Of a stretch of DNA of 64,000 bases, positions 52,829-62,402 are shown piece after piece. A program made the translations under genes and the position numbers. The DNA is from Rhodococcus sp. 14-2483-1-2 (GTDB taxonomy: Bacteria; Actinomycetota; Actinomycetes; Mycobacteriales; Mycobacteriaceae). Below the pieces are notes generated by a model that was not told where the DNA came from, ran no database searches, and worked only from the letters and a program-made list of their open reading frames with translations. The stretch's first letter is position 1. Each line of letters begins with the position of its first letter. The stretch is taken from contig NZ_NPFW01000014.1 of assembly GCF_002259405.1 (NCBI RefSeq), positions 186,001-250,000 of the forward strand, written 5' to 3'.

Positions 52829-53758
52829 ATGAGCGAGCCCGATTTCAGCACCCGTGCAGCAGGACCAGTTCGTCAGGCCACCGGCATCGACGGAGCCAAC
52901 ATCGTCTACCGCGTCAGCGGTGACCCTGCTGCGCGGCCGCTGGTCCTGCTGCACGGGTGGGCACAGAGCTCGGCCTGCTGGGGCGAGGGACTGCTGGCCG
53001 ACCTGACGGAGCGCTACCGCGTTCTCGCCGTCGATCTACGCGGTCACGGCTACTCCGACGCCCCGTCCGCCGGTTACGACGATCCCAAGACCTGGGCAGG
53101 CGATGTCGACGCGGTGCTCACGGCCGAGGGCATCACCGCCGACGCGGTGTTGCTGGGGTGGTCGTACGGCGGACTGGTGATCTGCGACTACCTCGCCGAA
53201 CACGGCACGGGCGCGGTGTCGGGCATCGTGCTCGTCGGCGCGATCACCAGCATCGGCAGGGGAGAGGCAGGCGGCCGCGTCGGGACGGCCATGCGAGCGG
53301 CGATCCCCGGTGCGATGGCCGAGGAGCCCCGCGTCGCGATCAAGGCACTCGGGAGTTTCGGGCACGCGCTGACCGGGCCGACAGAAGGCAGGGGCACGGA
53401 GGCGCAGGCGTTGTTCGGGTTGACGCTGTCCACGAGGCCACGGGTTCGCGCCGCCCTGTTCGATCGAGCGGTCGGCCACGACGACCTGCTGCGCAGCCTC
53501 GACATCCCCGCCTTCGTGCTGCACGGAACCGAGGACACGGTCGTCGACGTCTCTGCCGGACGGCACGCCGCGGAACTGATCCCCACGGCCGTGGCGTCGT
53601 ACTGGGATGGCGTCGACCACGGCCCGTTCGTGGCCGATCCGCAGCGCTTCCTCACCGAGGTGACCGAGTTTCTCGACAGCCTGGGTCGTTCCGCAGGCTG
53701 CACTCCCGGATGGTCTGAGTCTGCCCGGTCGTCGGAAGGGGTAGTTATCGAGACGTAA
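52829..53758 (+). CDS. Alpha/beta hydrolase
   Basis: 309 residues, starting 11 bp after the ROK stop. LVLLHGWAQSSACWGEG oxyanion region, VDLRGHGYSDAP, nucleophile Ser in LGWSYGGL, acid Asp in LHGTEDTVVD, His in VDHGPFV. Substrate unknown. Lies 9 bp before mshA, so possibly cotranscribed. Confidence 0.88.
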   Translation: MSEPDFSTRAAGPVRQATGIDGANIVYRVSGDPAARPLVLLHGWAQSSACWGEGLLADLTERYRVLAVDLRGHGYSDAPSAGYDDPKTWAGDVDAVLTAEGITADAVLLGWSYGGLVICDYLAEHGTGAVSGIVLVGAITSIGRGEAGGRVGTAMRAAIPGAMAEEPRVAIKALGSFGHALTGPTEGRGTEAQALFGLTLSTRPRVRAALFDRAVGHDDLLRSLDIPAFVLHGTEDTVVDVSAGRHAAELIPTAVASYWDGVDHGPFVADPQRFLTEVTEFLDSLGRSAGCTPGWSESARSSEGVVIET

Positions 53759-53767
53759 TGTGGAGGC

Positions 53768-55111
53768 GTGCACACTGAAGAAGTGACTGGACGCCAGCTG
53801 AACAGGGTCGCTGTGTTGTCCTTGCATACCTCCCCGCTGGCGCAGCCGGGAACGGGTGATGCGGGCGGCATGAACGTCTACGTGCTGCAGAGCGCGAAAG
53901 AGCTGGCCAAACGGGGCGTGGAGGTCGAGATCTTCACCCGCGCGACGGCGTCGACCGATGCTCCCGTCGTCGAGGCAGCTCCCGGTGTGCTGGTGCGCAA
54001 CATCGTCGCCGGCCCGTTCGAGGGGTTGGACAAGCACGACCTGCCCACTCAGTTGTGCGCATTCGCAGCCGGGGTGCTGCGAGAGGAAGCTCGGCACGAA
54101 CCCGGTTACTACGACCTGGTGCACTCGCACTACTGGCTCTCGGGTCAGGTCGGCTGGCTGGCGCGCGATCGCTGGGGAGTGCCGCTGGTGCACACCGCGC
54201 ACACTCTGGCCGCCGTCAAGAACGCGTCTCTGGCGCAGGGCGACTCGCCCGAGCCGGCCGCGCGGCAGATCGGTGAGCAGCAAGTGGTGGCCGAGGCGGA
54301 CCGACTGATCGCCAACACCACCGAGGAAGCGAAGTCTCTCGTCGAGATCTACGGGGCGCAGCAGGGTTCGATCGATGTGGTTGCACCGGGAGCCGATCTG
54401 GCGCAATACAATCCGGGGGACAAGCTCGCGGCACGCGCCGAACTCGGGTTGAATCCCGACGAGTCGATCGTCGCATTCGTCGGACGCATCCAACCACTCA
54501 AGGCCCCCGATGTGCTGATCGCCGCGGCTGCCGAAGTGCTGCAGCGCAATCCGGCAACACCACTGCGAATCCTCATCGTCGGCGGCCCGTCCGGCAGCGG
54601 ATTGGATCGCCCCGACAGTCTCATCGATCTGGCCGAGAACCTCGGGATAAGTCCCCGGGTGACGTTCATGCCGCCGCAACCGTCGGCGCGCCTGGCCCAG
54701 GTCTACCGCGCCGCGGACATCGTCGCCGTGCCGAGCTACAACGAATCGTTCGGCCTGGTCGCCATCGAAGCCCAGGCCTGCGGAACTCCGGTCCTGGCCG
54801 CCGACGTCGGCGGACTCGGCGTGGCGGTGCGATCGGGCGAGACCGGACGCCTGGTGCAAGGCCACCGCACCGAGGATTGGGCGGATGCACTCGTGGGCAT
54901 GTTCTCGGATCGAGCTGCCTTGGCCGACATGGCGACCGCAGCACCGCGGCACGCCCGCAACTTCTCGTGGGAGCACACCGCCGACGGACTCATCGAGAGC
55001 TACCGGCAGGCCAAGTTCCACTTCGACCGAGGCGAGGGACCGAGCGAGTTCTCTCCGCGACGCGTCCGAGGACTGTCGACACTACGCAGATCAGGAGCTG
55101 TGACTGCATGA
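53768..55111 (+). CDS. mshA: D-inositol-3-phosphate glycosyltransferase (mycothiol synthesis)
   Basis: 447 residues, GT4 family. Transfers GlcNAc from UDP-GlcNAc to inositol-3-phosphate, the first mycothiol step. AVLSHTSP-like opening is present as [20 protein letters not shown] with [46 protein letters not shown] with the EX7E-type motif. GTG start at 53768. Mycothiol is an actinobacterial redox buffer, which supports the taxonomic reading. Confidence 0.95.
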   Translation: MHTEEVTGRQLNRVAVLSLHTSPLAQPGTGDAGGMNVYVLQSAKELAKRGVEVEIFTRATASTDAPVVEAAPGVLVRNIVAGPFEGLDKHDLPTQLCAFAAGVLREEARHEPGYYDLVHSHYWLSGQVGWLARDRWGVPLVHTAHTLAAVKNASLAQGDSPEPAARQIGEQQVVAEADRLIANTTEEAKSLVEIYGAQQGSIDVVAPGADLAQYNPGDKLAARAELGLNPDESIVAFVGRIQPLKAPDVLIAAAAEVLQRNPATPLRILIVGGPSGSGLDRPDSLIDLAENLGISPRVTFMPPQPSARLAQVYRAADIVAVPSYNESFGLVAIEAQACGTPVLAADVGGLGVAVRSGETGRLVQGHRTEDWADALVGMFSDRAALADMATAAPRHARNFSWEHTADGLIESYRQAKFHFDRGEGPSEFSPRRVRGLSTLRRSGAVTA

Positions 55112-55596
55112 GCGAGACTGCCGAACTGATCGACCGGGCACTGAAGGACCGCGAGCTGGACTACACGCGGCGCGGCGACGTCTTCACCGTCGAACTGCCA
55201 GGGGAACGCAAACTCAAGACGACGACGATGCTGACCGTCGGGCATCACGGGGTGCGCATCGAGGCGTTCGTGTGCCGCAAACCCGACGAGAACTTCGAGG
55301 GCGTCTACAAATACCTGCTGCGCCGCAACCGTCGCCTGTACGGGGTTCACTACACGATCGACAAGGTGGGGGACATCTACCTCGTCGGCCGAATGTCGTT
55401 GCACGCCGTCAACGGTGACGAACTCGATCGCATTCTGGGGCAGACTCTCGAGGCTGCCGACGGTGACTTCAACGTGCTGCTCGAGCTGGGATTCGCGGAG
55501 TCCATCAAACGCGAATGGGCGTGGCGTGTCTCGCGCGGCGAATCGCTGGCGAACCTGAAGGCGTTCGAGCACCTCGTGGACAAGCGCGAAGCGTAA
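55108..55596 (+). CDS. YbjN domain-containing protein
   Basis: 162 residues, ATG overlaps the mshA stop (ATGA). [40 protein letters not shown] and [20 protein letters not shown] match the actinobacterial YbjN family (Rv0487-like). The fold resembles type III secretion chaperones; its job beside mshA is unknown. Almost certainly cotranslated with mshA. Confidence 0.9.
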   Translation: MSETAELIDRALKDRELDYTRRGDVFTVELPGERKLKTTTMLTVGHHGVRIEAFVCRKPDENFEGVYKYLLRRNRRLYGVHYTIDKVGDIYLVGRMSLHAVNGDELDRILGQTLEAADGDFNVLLELGFAESIKREWAWRVSRGESLANLKAFEHLVDKREA

Positions 55597-55654
55597 CTCG
55601 CTCGAAATAGGTCGGAGTCGCTGCCCGTAACGTCCGGTTCCTAGCCTGACACCC

Positions 55655-57115
55655 ATGACCAGGCCAGAGGACGCTCGCCCGCCGGTGTTGCAGATGTTCG
55701 GTTACGGTCTGCAACACATTCTCTCGATGTTCGGCGGCGTCATCGCTGTTCCGATCATCGTCGGCGGCGCAGCCGGACTCTCGGGGGCCGATCAAGCACT
55801 GTTGATCTCCTGCGCACTGTTCGTCAGTGGCGTGGCCACTGTGCTGCAAACGATCGGCATCCCGTTCTTCGGCTCGCAACTGCCGCTGGTACAGGGCATT
55901 TCGTTCGCGTCGGTCTCGACGGTTCTCACGATCATCGGTAGTGCGGAGGACGGACGAACCGGACTGCGCACGGTGCTCGGAGCGGTCTTGGTCGCCGCGC
56001 TGATCGGTTTGGCCATCGCTCCGTTCTTCTCCAAGATCGTTCGGTTCTTCCCGCCGCTGGTGACCGGCAGCATCATCACCGTCATCGGACTGTCGCTGAT
56101 GCCGGTTGCCGCACGCTGGATCACCGGCCAAGAGATGGTGGGCGGTGCGCCGAATCCCGACTATCTCGATCCCGGCAACATCGGGCTGGCGATGTTCACC
56201 CTCCTCGCCGTGCTGGTGATGACGAAAATTCCGGGGTTGTCACGGCTGTCGATTCTGCTCGGACTCGTGGTCGGCACCGTCGCTGCACTGATCGTCGGCA
56301 AGACCGACTTCGACGGCGTCGCCGACGCATCCGTGGTGGCCGTCCCGACCCCCTTCGCCTTCGGCTCACCGATCTTCGCAATCGGCGCGATCGTGTCGAT
56401 GACCATCGTCATCTTGGTGATCATGGTCGAGACCACCGCCGACATCCTCGCCGTCGGCGAAGTGGTCGGAACCGACGTCGACTCCAAGCGCGTCGGCGAC
56501 GGCCTGCGCGCCGACATGGTGTCCTCTGCCGTCGCCCCGATCTTCAACACCTTCCCGGCCACGGCCTTCGCGCAGAACGTCGGCCTGGTTGCGATGACCG
56601 GCATCAAGAGCCGCTTCGTCGTCGCGATGGGCGGTGGCGTGCTTGCGCTGCTGGGCCTTTCGCCGATTCTCGCGGCCGTCGTCGGGGTCGTCCCGCTTCC
56701 GGTCCTCGGCGGCGCTGGAATCGCGCTGTTCGGAACCGTCGCCGCCAGCGGTATCCGCACCCTCGGCAAGGTGAACTACGACAACAACTCCAACGTCGTC
56801 ATCGTGGCCGTGACCTTGGCGTTCGGCCTCATACCTGTTGTCGCGAGCGACTTCTGGGACGAGTACCCGGACTGGTTCGTCACGATCTTCCACTCCGGAA
56901 TCAGTGCCGCCAGCATCGTCGCGGTGGTACTCAACGTATTCTTCAACGTGTTCAAGCCCGGTACTCCGCCGAACCCCTCGGTGGTGGCAGCGGGGCCGGC
57001 AGTGATGGTGCGTGAGGACGAAGCACGAATACTCCGTGAAGGCGGCAGCTTGCCCGACAAGGCCGAGCACGACAAAGCCGTGCCCGACAAGGCTGTGCCG
57101 AACAAGGACACCTGA
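55655..57115 (+). CDS. NCS2 family purine/uracil permease
   Basis: 486 residues, about 12-14 membrane segments. Opening LQMFGYGLQHILSMFGGVIA; NCS2 signature QNVGLVAMTGIKSRFV with the central ETTADILAVGEVVG; substrate-site residues in VVGVVPLPVLGGAGI. Probably imports xanthine, uric acid or uracil by proton symport. The C-terminus is a repetitive charged tail (DKAEHDKAVPDKAVPNKD). Precedes a BMP-type nucleoside transporter operon. Confidence 0.92.
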   Translation: MTRPEDARPPVLQMFGYGLQHILSMFGGVIAVPIIVGGAAGLSGADQALLISCALFVSGVATVLQTIGIPFFGSQLPLVQGISFASVSTVLTIIGSAEDGRTGLRTVLGAVLVAALIGLAIAPFFSKIVRFFPPLVTGSIITVIGLSLMPVAARWITGQEMVGGAPNPDYLDPGNIGLAMFTLLAVLVMTKIPGLSRLSILLGLVVGTVAALIVGKTDFDGVADASVVAVPTPFAFGSPIFAIGAIVSMTIVILVIMVETTADILAVGEVVGTDVDSKRVGDGLRADMVSSAVAPIFNTFPATAFAQNVGLVAMTGIKSRFVVAMGGGVLALLGLSPILAAVVGVVPLPVLGGAGIALFGTVAASGIRTLGKVNYDNNSNVVIVAVTLAFGLIPVVASDFWDEYPDWFVTIFHSGISAASIVAVVLNVFFNVFKPGTPPNPSVVAAGPAVMVREDEARILREGGSLPDKAEHDKAVPDKAVPNKDT

Positions 57116-57190
57116 GTGAAATCCTGCGCACCCTCGCCCGCGCGAGTAGCGTCCCGACCCAGACGAAGTACATCTAAATTGGAGGACATC

Positions 57191-58282
57191 TTGTCATTCG
57201 TTACCCGCACGAGTACGCGGAAGGCAGCACTCGGCGGCGTCGCGTCGCTCGGTGCCATCGCCCTGATCGCAGGCTGTGGATCTGCCCCCGAAGACGAAGG
57301 ATCGGGCGGAGGCGGATCGAGTGACTTCCTGCCCTGCATGGTCTCCGACAGTGGCGGATTCGACGACAAGTCGTTCAACCAGCTCGGGTTCGAGGGCTTG
57401 ACCGAAGCATCCGAAGAGCTCGGCGTCGAGCCACGCACCGTCGAGTCCGCGTCGCCCACCGACTACGGCCCCAACATCAACAACCTCGTCGATCAGGGCT
57501 GCAACCTCATCGTCACCGTCGGATTCGATCTGGCCGACGCCACCAAGGTGGCAGCCGAGGCCAACTCCGACATCGACTTCGCGATCATCGACGACTCCAC
57601 GATCGATCTGCCGAACGTCAAGCCGCTGACCTACGACGCGTCGCAGTCCGCATTCCTCGCCGGCTACGCGGCCGCGAGCTACAGCAAGACCGGAGTGGTC
57701 GGTACGTTCGGTGGCTCCCAGTTGCCGACCGTCACCATCTTCATGGACGGGTTCGCCGACGGCGTGAACTACTTCAACGAGCAGAAGGGCCAGGCAGTCC
57801 GCGTCATCGGCTGGGACGTACCCTCGCAGAACGGTTCGTTCACCGGTGGATTCACCGCCAACGAGGTCGCGAAGAACACCGCCCAGGGTCTGATCGACCA
57901 GAACGCGGACGTCATCTTCCCGGTCGGCGGTCCCATCTATCAGAGTGCGGCACAGGCCATTCGCGACTCTTCGCGTCCCGTCGCCCTCATCGGTGCCGAC
58001 GCCGACGTCTTCGAATCCGACCCCTCGGTCGGTGACCTGCTGCTCACGTCGGTGACCAAGGGACTCAAGACCAGCGTCGACGAGGTCGTCGCCAACTCCG
58101 GTGCCGATGCGTTCGACAACACCCCGTACGTGGGCACGCTCGAGAACGACGGAGTCGGGATCGCACCGTTCCACGACTTCGAGTCCGAGGTCGACCCCGC
58201 ACTGCAGGGCGAGCTGGACACGATCAAGGCCGGCATCATCGACGGGTCCATCACCGTCGAGTCGCCGTCGGCACCCAAGTAG
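57191..58282 (+). CDS. BMP family nucleoside-binding lipoprotein
   Basis: 363 residues; TTG start at 57191 with GGAGG at 57181-57185. Lipobox LIAGC near 29. PnrA/Med-like fold: GGFDDKSFNQLGFEGL, VFPVGGPIYQSAAQAI and GADADVFE. Members bind purine or pyrimidine nucleosides. First gene of a four-gene ABC operon; lipoprotein on the outer face. Confidence 0.92.
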   Translation: MSFVTRTSTRKAALGGVASLGAIALIAGCGSAPEDEGSGGGGSSDFLPCMVSDSGGFDDKSFNQLGFEGLTEASEELGVEPRTVESASPTDYGPNINNLVDQGCNLIVTVGFDLADATKVAAEANSDIDFAIIDDSTIDLPNVKPLTYDASQSAFLAGYAAASYSKTGVVGTFGGSQLPTVTIFMDGFADGVNYFNEQKGQAVRVIGWDVPSQNGSFTGGFTANEVAKNTAQGLIDQNADVIFPVGGPIYQSAAQAIRDSSRPVALIGADADVFESDPSVGDLLLTSVTKGLKTSVDEVVANSGADAFDNTPYVGTLENDGVGIAPFHDFESEVDPALQGELDTIKAGIIDGSITVESPSAPK

Positions 58283-58304
58283 CACCAAGCGGTCGTAAAG
58301 GGAT

Positions 58305-59807
58305 ATGAAGCTCGAACTTCGCGGTATCACCAAACGATTCGGCTCGTTGATCGCCAACGACCACATCGATCTGAGCGTCGAATCCGGCGAGATCCACTGC
58401 CTCCTGGGCGAGAACGGTGCAGGCAAGTCCACGTTGATGAACGTGCTCAGCGGCCTGTATCGCGCCGAGGAAGGCCAGATTCTGCTCGACGACGTCGAGC
58501 AGAATTTCGCCGGACCCGGCGAGGCGATGGCTGCCGGGATCGGCATGGTGCATCAGCACTTCATGCTGATTCCGGTGTTCACCGTTGCCGAGAACATCGT
58601 GCTCGGTAACGAAACCACCTCGCTCGGTGGACGACTCGACCTCGTGGCAGCGCGAAAGCTGGTGCGGGAGATATCCGCGAGGTTCGGCTTCGACCTCGAT
58701 CCCGATGCTCTCGTCGACGACCTTCCCGTCGGCGTGCAGCAGCGGGTCGAGATCGTCAAAGCACTCTCTCGTGAGGCCAAGGTGCTCGTGTTCGACGAGC
58801 CGACGGCCGTCCTGACGCCGCAGGAAACCGACGATCTGATGCGGATCATGCGGGAACTCGCGGCGTCGGGCACCACGATCGTCTTCATCACCCACAAGCT
58901 GCGCGAAGTACGCGAAGTAGCAGACAAGATCACCGTCATCCGGCTCGGCAAGGTCGTCGGAGAAGCGCAGCCGACCGCCAGCAACACCGAGCTCGCTGCA
59001 CTCATGGTGGGACGCGACGTGCAGCTCACCGTCTCGAAGGACCCGGCCACGCCCGGGGACGCGGCACTGGTGATCGAGAACCTGTCGGTGTTCGACGCCC
59101 AGGGCAACAAGACCGTCGACGACGTCAGCCTCGAAGTCGCGGCTGGAGAGATCCTCGCCATCGCAGGCGTGCAGGGCAACGGTCAGACCGAGTTCGTCGA
59201 AGCCCTGCTCGGCTTGCAGGACAACGTATCCGGCACGGTCAGCCTCGACGGCAACTCACTCGTCGGGTCGACGGTGCAGGACGTGCTCGACGCAGGCGTC
59301 GGCTTCGTCCCCGAGGACCGCACCGTCGACGGACTGGTGGGCGAATTCTCCATCGCCGAGAACCTGATGCTCGATCGCTCCAACAGCATGCCGTTCGTGC
59401 GGCGCGGCGCGGTGCAACGCGAGTATCTGGACAAGTTCGCCTCGGAGAAGCTCAGCGAATTCGACGTTCGCGCACCGGGAATCGGCACCGCAGTCGGCCG
59501 CCTCTCCGGTGGCAACCAGCAGAAGGTGGTGCTCGCCCGAGAACTGAGCCGCGATCTGCGACTGTTTGTCGCGGCGCAGCCGACTCGCGGAATCGACGTC
59601 GGATCCATCGAATTCGTGCACAAACGCATCGTCGCCACCCGAGACTCGGGGATCCCGGTCATCGTGGTGTCGAGCGAACTGGATGAGGTCGCCGCACTGG
59701 CCGATCGCATCGCCGTCATGTATCGAGGAGCAATCGTGGGAATCGTCCCCGGGGATACGTCCCGCGAAACACTCGGATTGATGATGGGCGGTGAGCGAAG
59801 TGAGTGA
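58305..59807 (+). CDS. ABC transporter ATP-binding protein, two domains (nucleoside type)
   Basis: 500 residues. Domain one (about 1-240): Walker A GENGAGKST, VHQHFMLIPVFTVAENI, signature LPVGVQQRVEIVKAL and Walker B VLVFDEPTAVLTPQE. Domain two (about 255-500) has degenerate Walker A AGVQGNGQTEF and LSGGNQQKVVLARELS, VPEDRTVDGLVGEFSIAENL. This RbsA/NupO type energises BMP-dependent nucleoside uptake. Overlaps the next start by 17 bp. Confidence 0.93.
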   Translation: MKLELRGITKRFGSLIANDHIDLSVESGEIHCLLGENGAGKSTLMNVLSGLYRAEEGQILLDDVEQNFAGPGEAMAAGIGMVHQHFMLIPVFTVAENIVLGNETTSLGGRLDLVAARKLVREISARFGFDLDPDALVDDLPVGVQQRVEIVKALSREAKVLVFDEPTAVLTPQETDDLMRIMRELAASGTTIVFITHKLREVREVADKITVIRLGKVVGEAQPTASNTELAALMVGRDVQLTVSKDPATPGDAALVIENLSVFDAQGNKTVDDVSLEVAAGEILAIAGVQGNGQTEFVEALLGLQDNVSGTVSLDGNSLVGSTVQDVLDAGVGFVPEDRTVDGLVGEFSIAENLMLDRSNSMPFVRRGAVQREYLDKFASEKLSEFDVRAPGIGTAVGRLSGGNQQKVVLARELSRDLRLFVAAQPTRGIDVGSIEFVHKRIVATRDSGIPVIVVSSELDEVAALADRIAVMYRGAIVGIVPGDTSRETLGLMMGGERSE

Positions 59808-61038
59808 GGCCGAGCAGCCGCCGGTATCCCAGCAACCGTCGAAGTCACATGTCGTGTTGCGGCAGATCTTCACCGGCAGCGCCATCATCTCTGTTCTCGC
59901 AGTCTTTCTCGCGCTGATCGTCGGTGCGGTGCTCATCGCCGCCACCAACTCGGGCGTGCAGGAATCGGCCGGGTACTTCTTCTCCCGTCCCTCGGACATG
60001 CTCAAGGCGATCTGGGATTCCGTTGCCGGAGCGTACTCCTCGTTGTTCCAGGGTTCGGTGTACAACTTCCGGCGTCCCGGATTCGAGAACGGCATCAGGC
60101 CGCTGATGGAGACGCTGACCTTCGCCACTCCGCTGATCGTCGCCGGACTCGGTGTGGCACTGGCCTTCCGCGTCGGCATGTTCAACATCGGTGGCCGAGG
60201 CCAGATGCTCATCGCCGCTGCGTGCGCAGGCTGGGTCGGATTCGGAGTGAACCTGCCTGCGGGGATCCACCTGCTGGTGGCCGTACTCGCCGGAGTCCTG
60301 GGCGGCGCAGTGTGGGGCGGCATCGCCGGATTCCTCAAGGCGCGCACCGGCGCCCACGAGGTGATCGTCACCATCATGCTCAACTACATCGCGTTCTATC
60401 TCGTCGCGTACCTGCTGCGCACTCCCGGTGCTCTGCAGGCACCGGGATCGAACAATCCCAAGACCGCGCCCATCGCGTCGACTGCGGTGTTCCCCAAGCT
60501 CTTCGGCGACCGCTACAGCCTGCACCTCGGTTTCGTACTGGTGATCTTCGTGACGATCGCGGTGTGGTGGCTGCTCGAGCGATCGAGCCTCGGATTCCGT
60601 TTCCGCGCCGTCGGCGAGAACCCGCACGCTTCGCGCGTCGCCGGTATGAACGTCAACCGGATCTACCTGTACGCGATGATTCTGTCGGGTGCGCTCGTCG
60701 GCTTGGCCGGTGTGGCACAGGTGCTGGGCACCGTCACCACGGGCTTCAGTGCGGACATCGACGCCGGCATCGGATTCGACGCCATCACCGTCGCACTGCT
60801 CGGGCGATCGAAACCCTGGGGCGTGTTCTTCGCGGGAATCCTGTTCGGCGCGTTCAAGGCCGGTGGGTTCGCCATGCAGGCGGCCGAAGGCGTACCCATC
60901 GACATCGTGCTCGTCGTGCAGTCGGTGATCGTGCTGTTCATCGCCGCACCGCCACTGGTTCGAGCCGTGTTCCGATTGCCCAAACCAGGTGAAGAGAAGC
61001 TCGCGAAGGCCGAGACCGCGAAGGTGGGTGCACTGTGA
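59791..61038 (+). CDS. ABC transporter permease, nucleoside type (first subunit)
   Basis: 415 residues, GTG start. About 9-10 membrane segments; GLGVALAFRVGMFNIGGRGQ, GAHEVIVTIMLNYIAFYLVA, FRAVGENPHASRVAGMNVNR. Homologous to NupP/YufP of BMP-type transporters. Forms the channel with the next gene product. Its stop overlaps the next start by 4 bp. Confidence 0.92.
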   Translation: MSEVSEAEQPPVSQQPSKSHVVLRQIFTGSAIISVLAVFLALIVGAVLIAATNSGVQESAGYFFSRPSDMLKAIWDSVAGAYSSLFQGSVYNFRRPGFENGIRPLMETLTFATPLIVAGLGVALAFRVGMFNIGGRGQMLIAAACAGWVGFGVNLPAGIHLLVAVLAGVLGGAVWGGIAGFLKARTGAHEVIVTIMLNYIAFYLVAYLLRTPGALQAPGSNNPKTAPIASTAVFPKLFGDRYSLHLGFVLVIFVTIAVWWLLERSSLGFRFRAVGENPHASRVAGMNVNRIYLYAMILSGALVGLAGVAQVLGTVTTGFSADIDAGIGFDAITVALLGRSKPWGVFFAGILFGAFKAGGFAMQAAEGVPIDIVLVVQSVIVLFIAAPPLVRAVFRLPKPGEEKLAKAETAKVGAL

Positions 61039-62303
61039 CCACGTCCGTCGACGCCCCCGCCGAGGCGGTACTGGGTCGAAGCTGGAAGGTTCCGTCGATC
61101 CTCGGCGTCGTGACACTGCTCGCCCTGGTGCTGTTCGTCGTCCAGAGAGGTTCGGGTACAAGCACATTCGCGCTGGCGTCGGAGGACGACTTCTTCGCGT
61201 TGCCTGCCGTGGGCGTGCCGTCGTTCGGCACCGGTCTCGTCGTGGTCGTGTTGCTGGCCGTCATCACCGCCTACGCGTCGCTGCTCGCCTCGCAGTACCG
61301 CTCGACGCCTCTGTGGCTGCTCGCCGTGTTCGCAGTGCTGTTCGTGTTCGGATTCCTGGCCTGGGCAGCCGACGGCGAGACCATCCCGGTGCCCGGATTG
61401 CTCATCGGCGCAGTAGCTCTGAGTACTCCACTGATCTTCGGCGCGATGGGCGGCGTGATCTCCGAACGCGTCGGCGTCATCAACATCGCCATCGAAGGTC
61501 AGTTGCTCGCAGGAGCTTTCGTCAGCGCCGTCGTCGCCTCGATCACCGGTTCGACGTACGTCGCGCTACTGGCGGCACTGATCGCCGGGGCGCTCACCGC
61601 GTCTCTGTTGGCCGTGTTCTCGATCCGCTATTTCGTCAACCAGGTCATCGTGGGTGTGGTGCTCAACGTGTTGGTCGTCGGACTGACCAGCTTCCTGTAC
61701 TCGGTGGTGCTCACCAAGAACGCCGAGACACTGAACTCGCCACCCCGGTTCGCGCGCATCGACATTCCGGTGCTCTCGCAGATACCGATTCTCGGTCCGG
61801 TGCTGTTTCGACAGACCCTCATCGTGTACCTGATGTATATCGCCGTGGCGCTCGTCTTCTTCGGGCTGTTCCACACCAAATGGGGTCTGCGACTGCGTGC
61901 CGTCGGTGAACACCCGCAAGCTGCCGACACCGTCGGAATCAACGTCGCACGCACCCGCTTCTGGAATGTCTGCCTCGCCGGTGCCATCGCCGGACTCGGT
62001 GGTGCGTACTTCACCCTCGGCTCCGTCGGCGCGTTCGGCAAGGAGATGACGGCAGGTGCCGGCTACATCGCTCTCGCCGCCGTGATCTTCGGCCGCTGGG
62101 ATCCGGTACGCGCGACGTTGGCCGCACTGCTCTTCGGATTCGCGTCGAACCTGCAGAACGTACTGGGCATCATCGGCTCGCCCGTGCCCAGCGAATTCAT
62201 GCTGATGCTGCCCTACTTGGTGACCATTTTCGCCGTCGCGGGCCTGGTGGGCCACGTCCGAGGACCGGCCGCAGCCGGTAAACCGTATGCGTCGCGAAGT
62301 TAG
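61035..62303 (+). CDS. ABC transporter permease, nucleoside type (second subunit)
   Basis: 422 residues, GTG start. N-terminal extra helices (about 1-110), then the NupQ/YufQ core: ISERVGVINIAIEGQLLAGA, FVNQVIVGVVLNVLVVGLTS, LRAVGEHPQAADTVGINV, AGAGYIALAAVIFGRWDPVR. Last gene of the transporter operon. Cytidine deaminase and thymidine phosphorylase, common neighbours of this operon, are not seen within the window. Confidence 0.92.
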   Translation: MTTSVDAPAEAVLGRSWKVPSILGVVTLLALVLFVVQRGSGTSTFALASEDDFFALPAVGVPSFGTGLVVVVLLAVITAYASLLASQYRSTPLWLLAVFAVLFVFGFLAWAADGETIPVPGLLIGAVALSTPLIFGAMGGVISERVGVINIAIEGQLLAGAFVSAVVASITGSTYVALLAALIAGALTASLLAVFSIRYFVNQVIVGVVLNVLVVGLTSFLYSVVLTKNAETLNSPPRFARIDIPVLSQIPILGPVLFRQTLIVYLMYIAVALVFFGLFHTKWGLRLRAVGEHPQAADTVGINVARTRFWNVCLAGAIAGLGGAYFTLGSVGAFGKEMTAGAGYIALAAVIFGRWDPVRATLAALLFGFASNLQNVLGIIGSPVPSEFMLMLPYLVTIFAVAGLVGHVRGPAAAGKPYASRS

Positions 62304-62402
62304 CGCCCGCACTACCTGACTCAGCGGTAGGGTCGCTGTCCGTTGTGACCGCTTTCACTGTAGGGTTCGGTCATTGTTGCCGCAGTTTTTCGAAGGAGAG
62401 CC

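Noticed and set aside
53036..55021. 661-codon minus-strand frame opposite mshA
   Set aside because: Shadow of the hydrolase and mshA genes; no recognisable motif.
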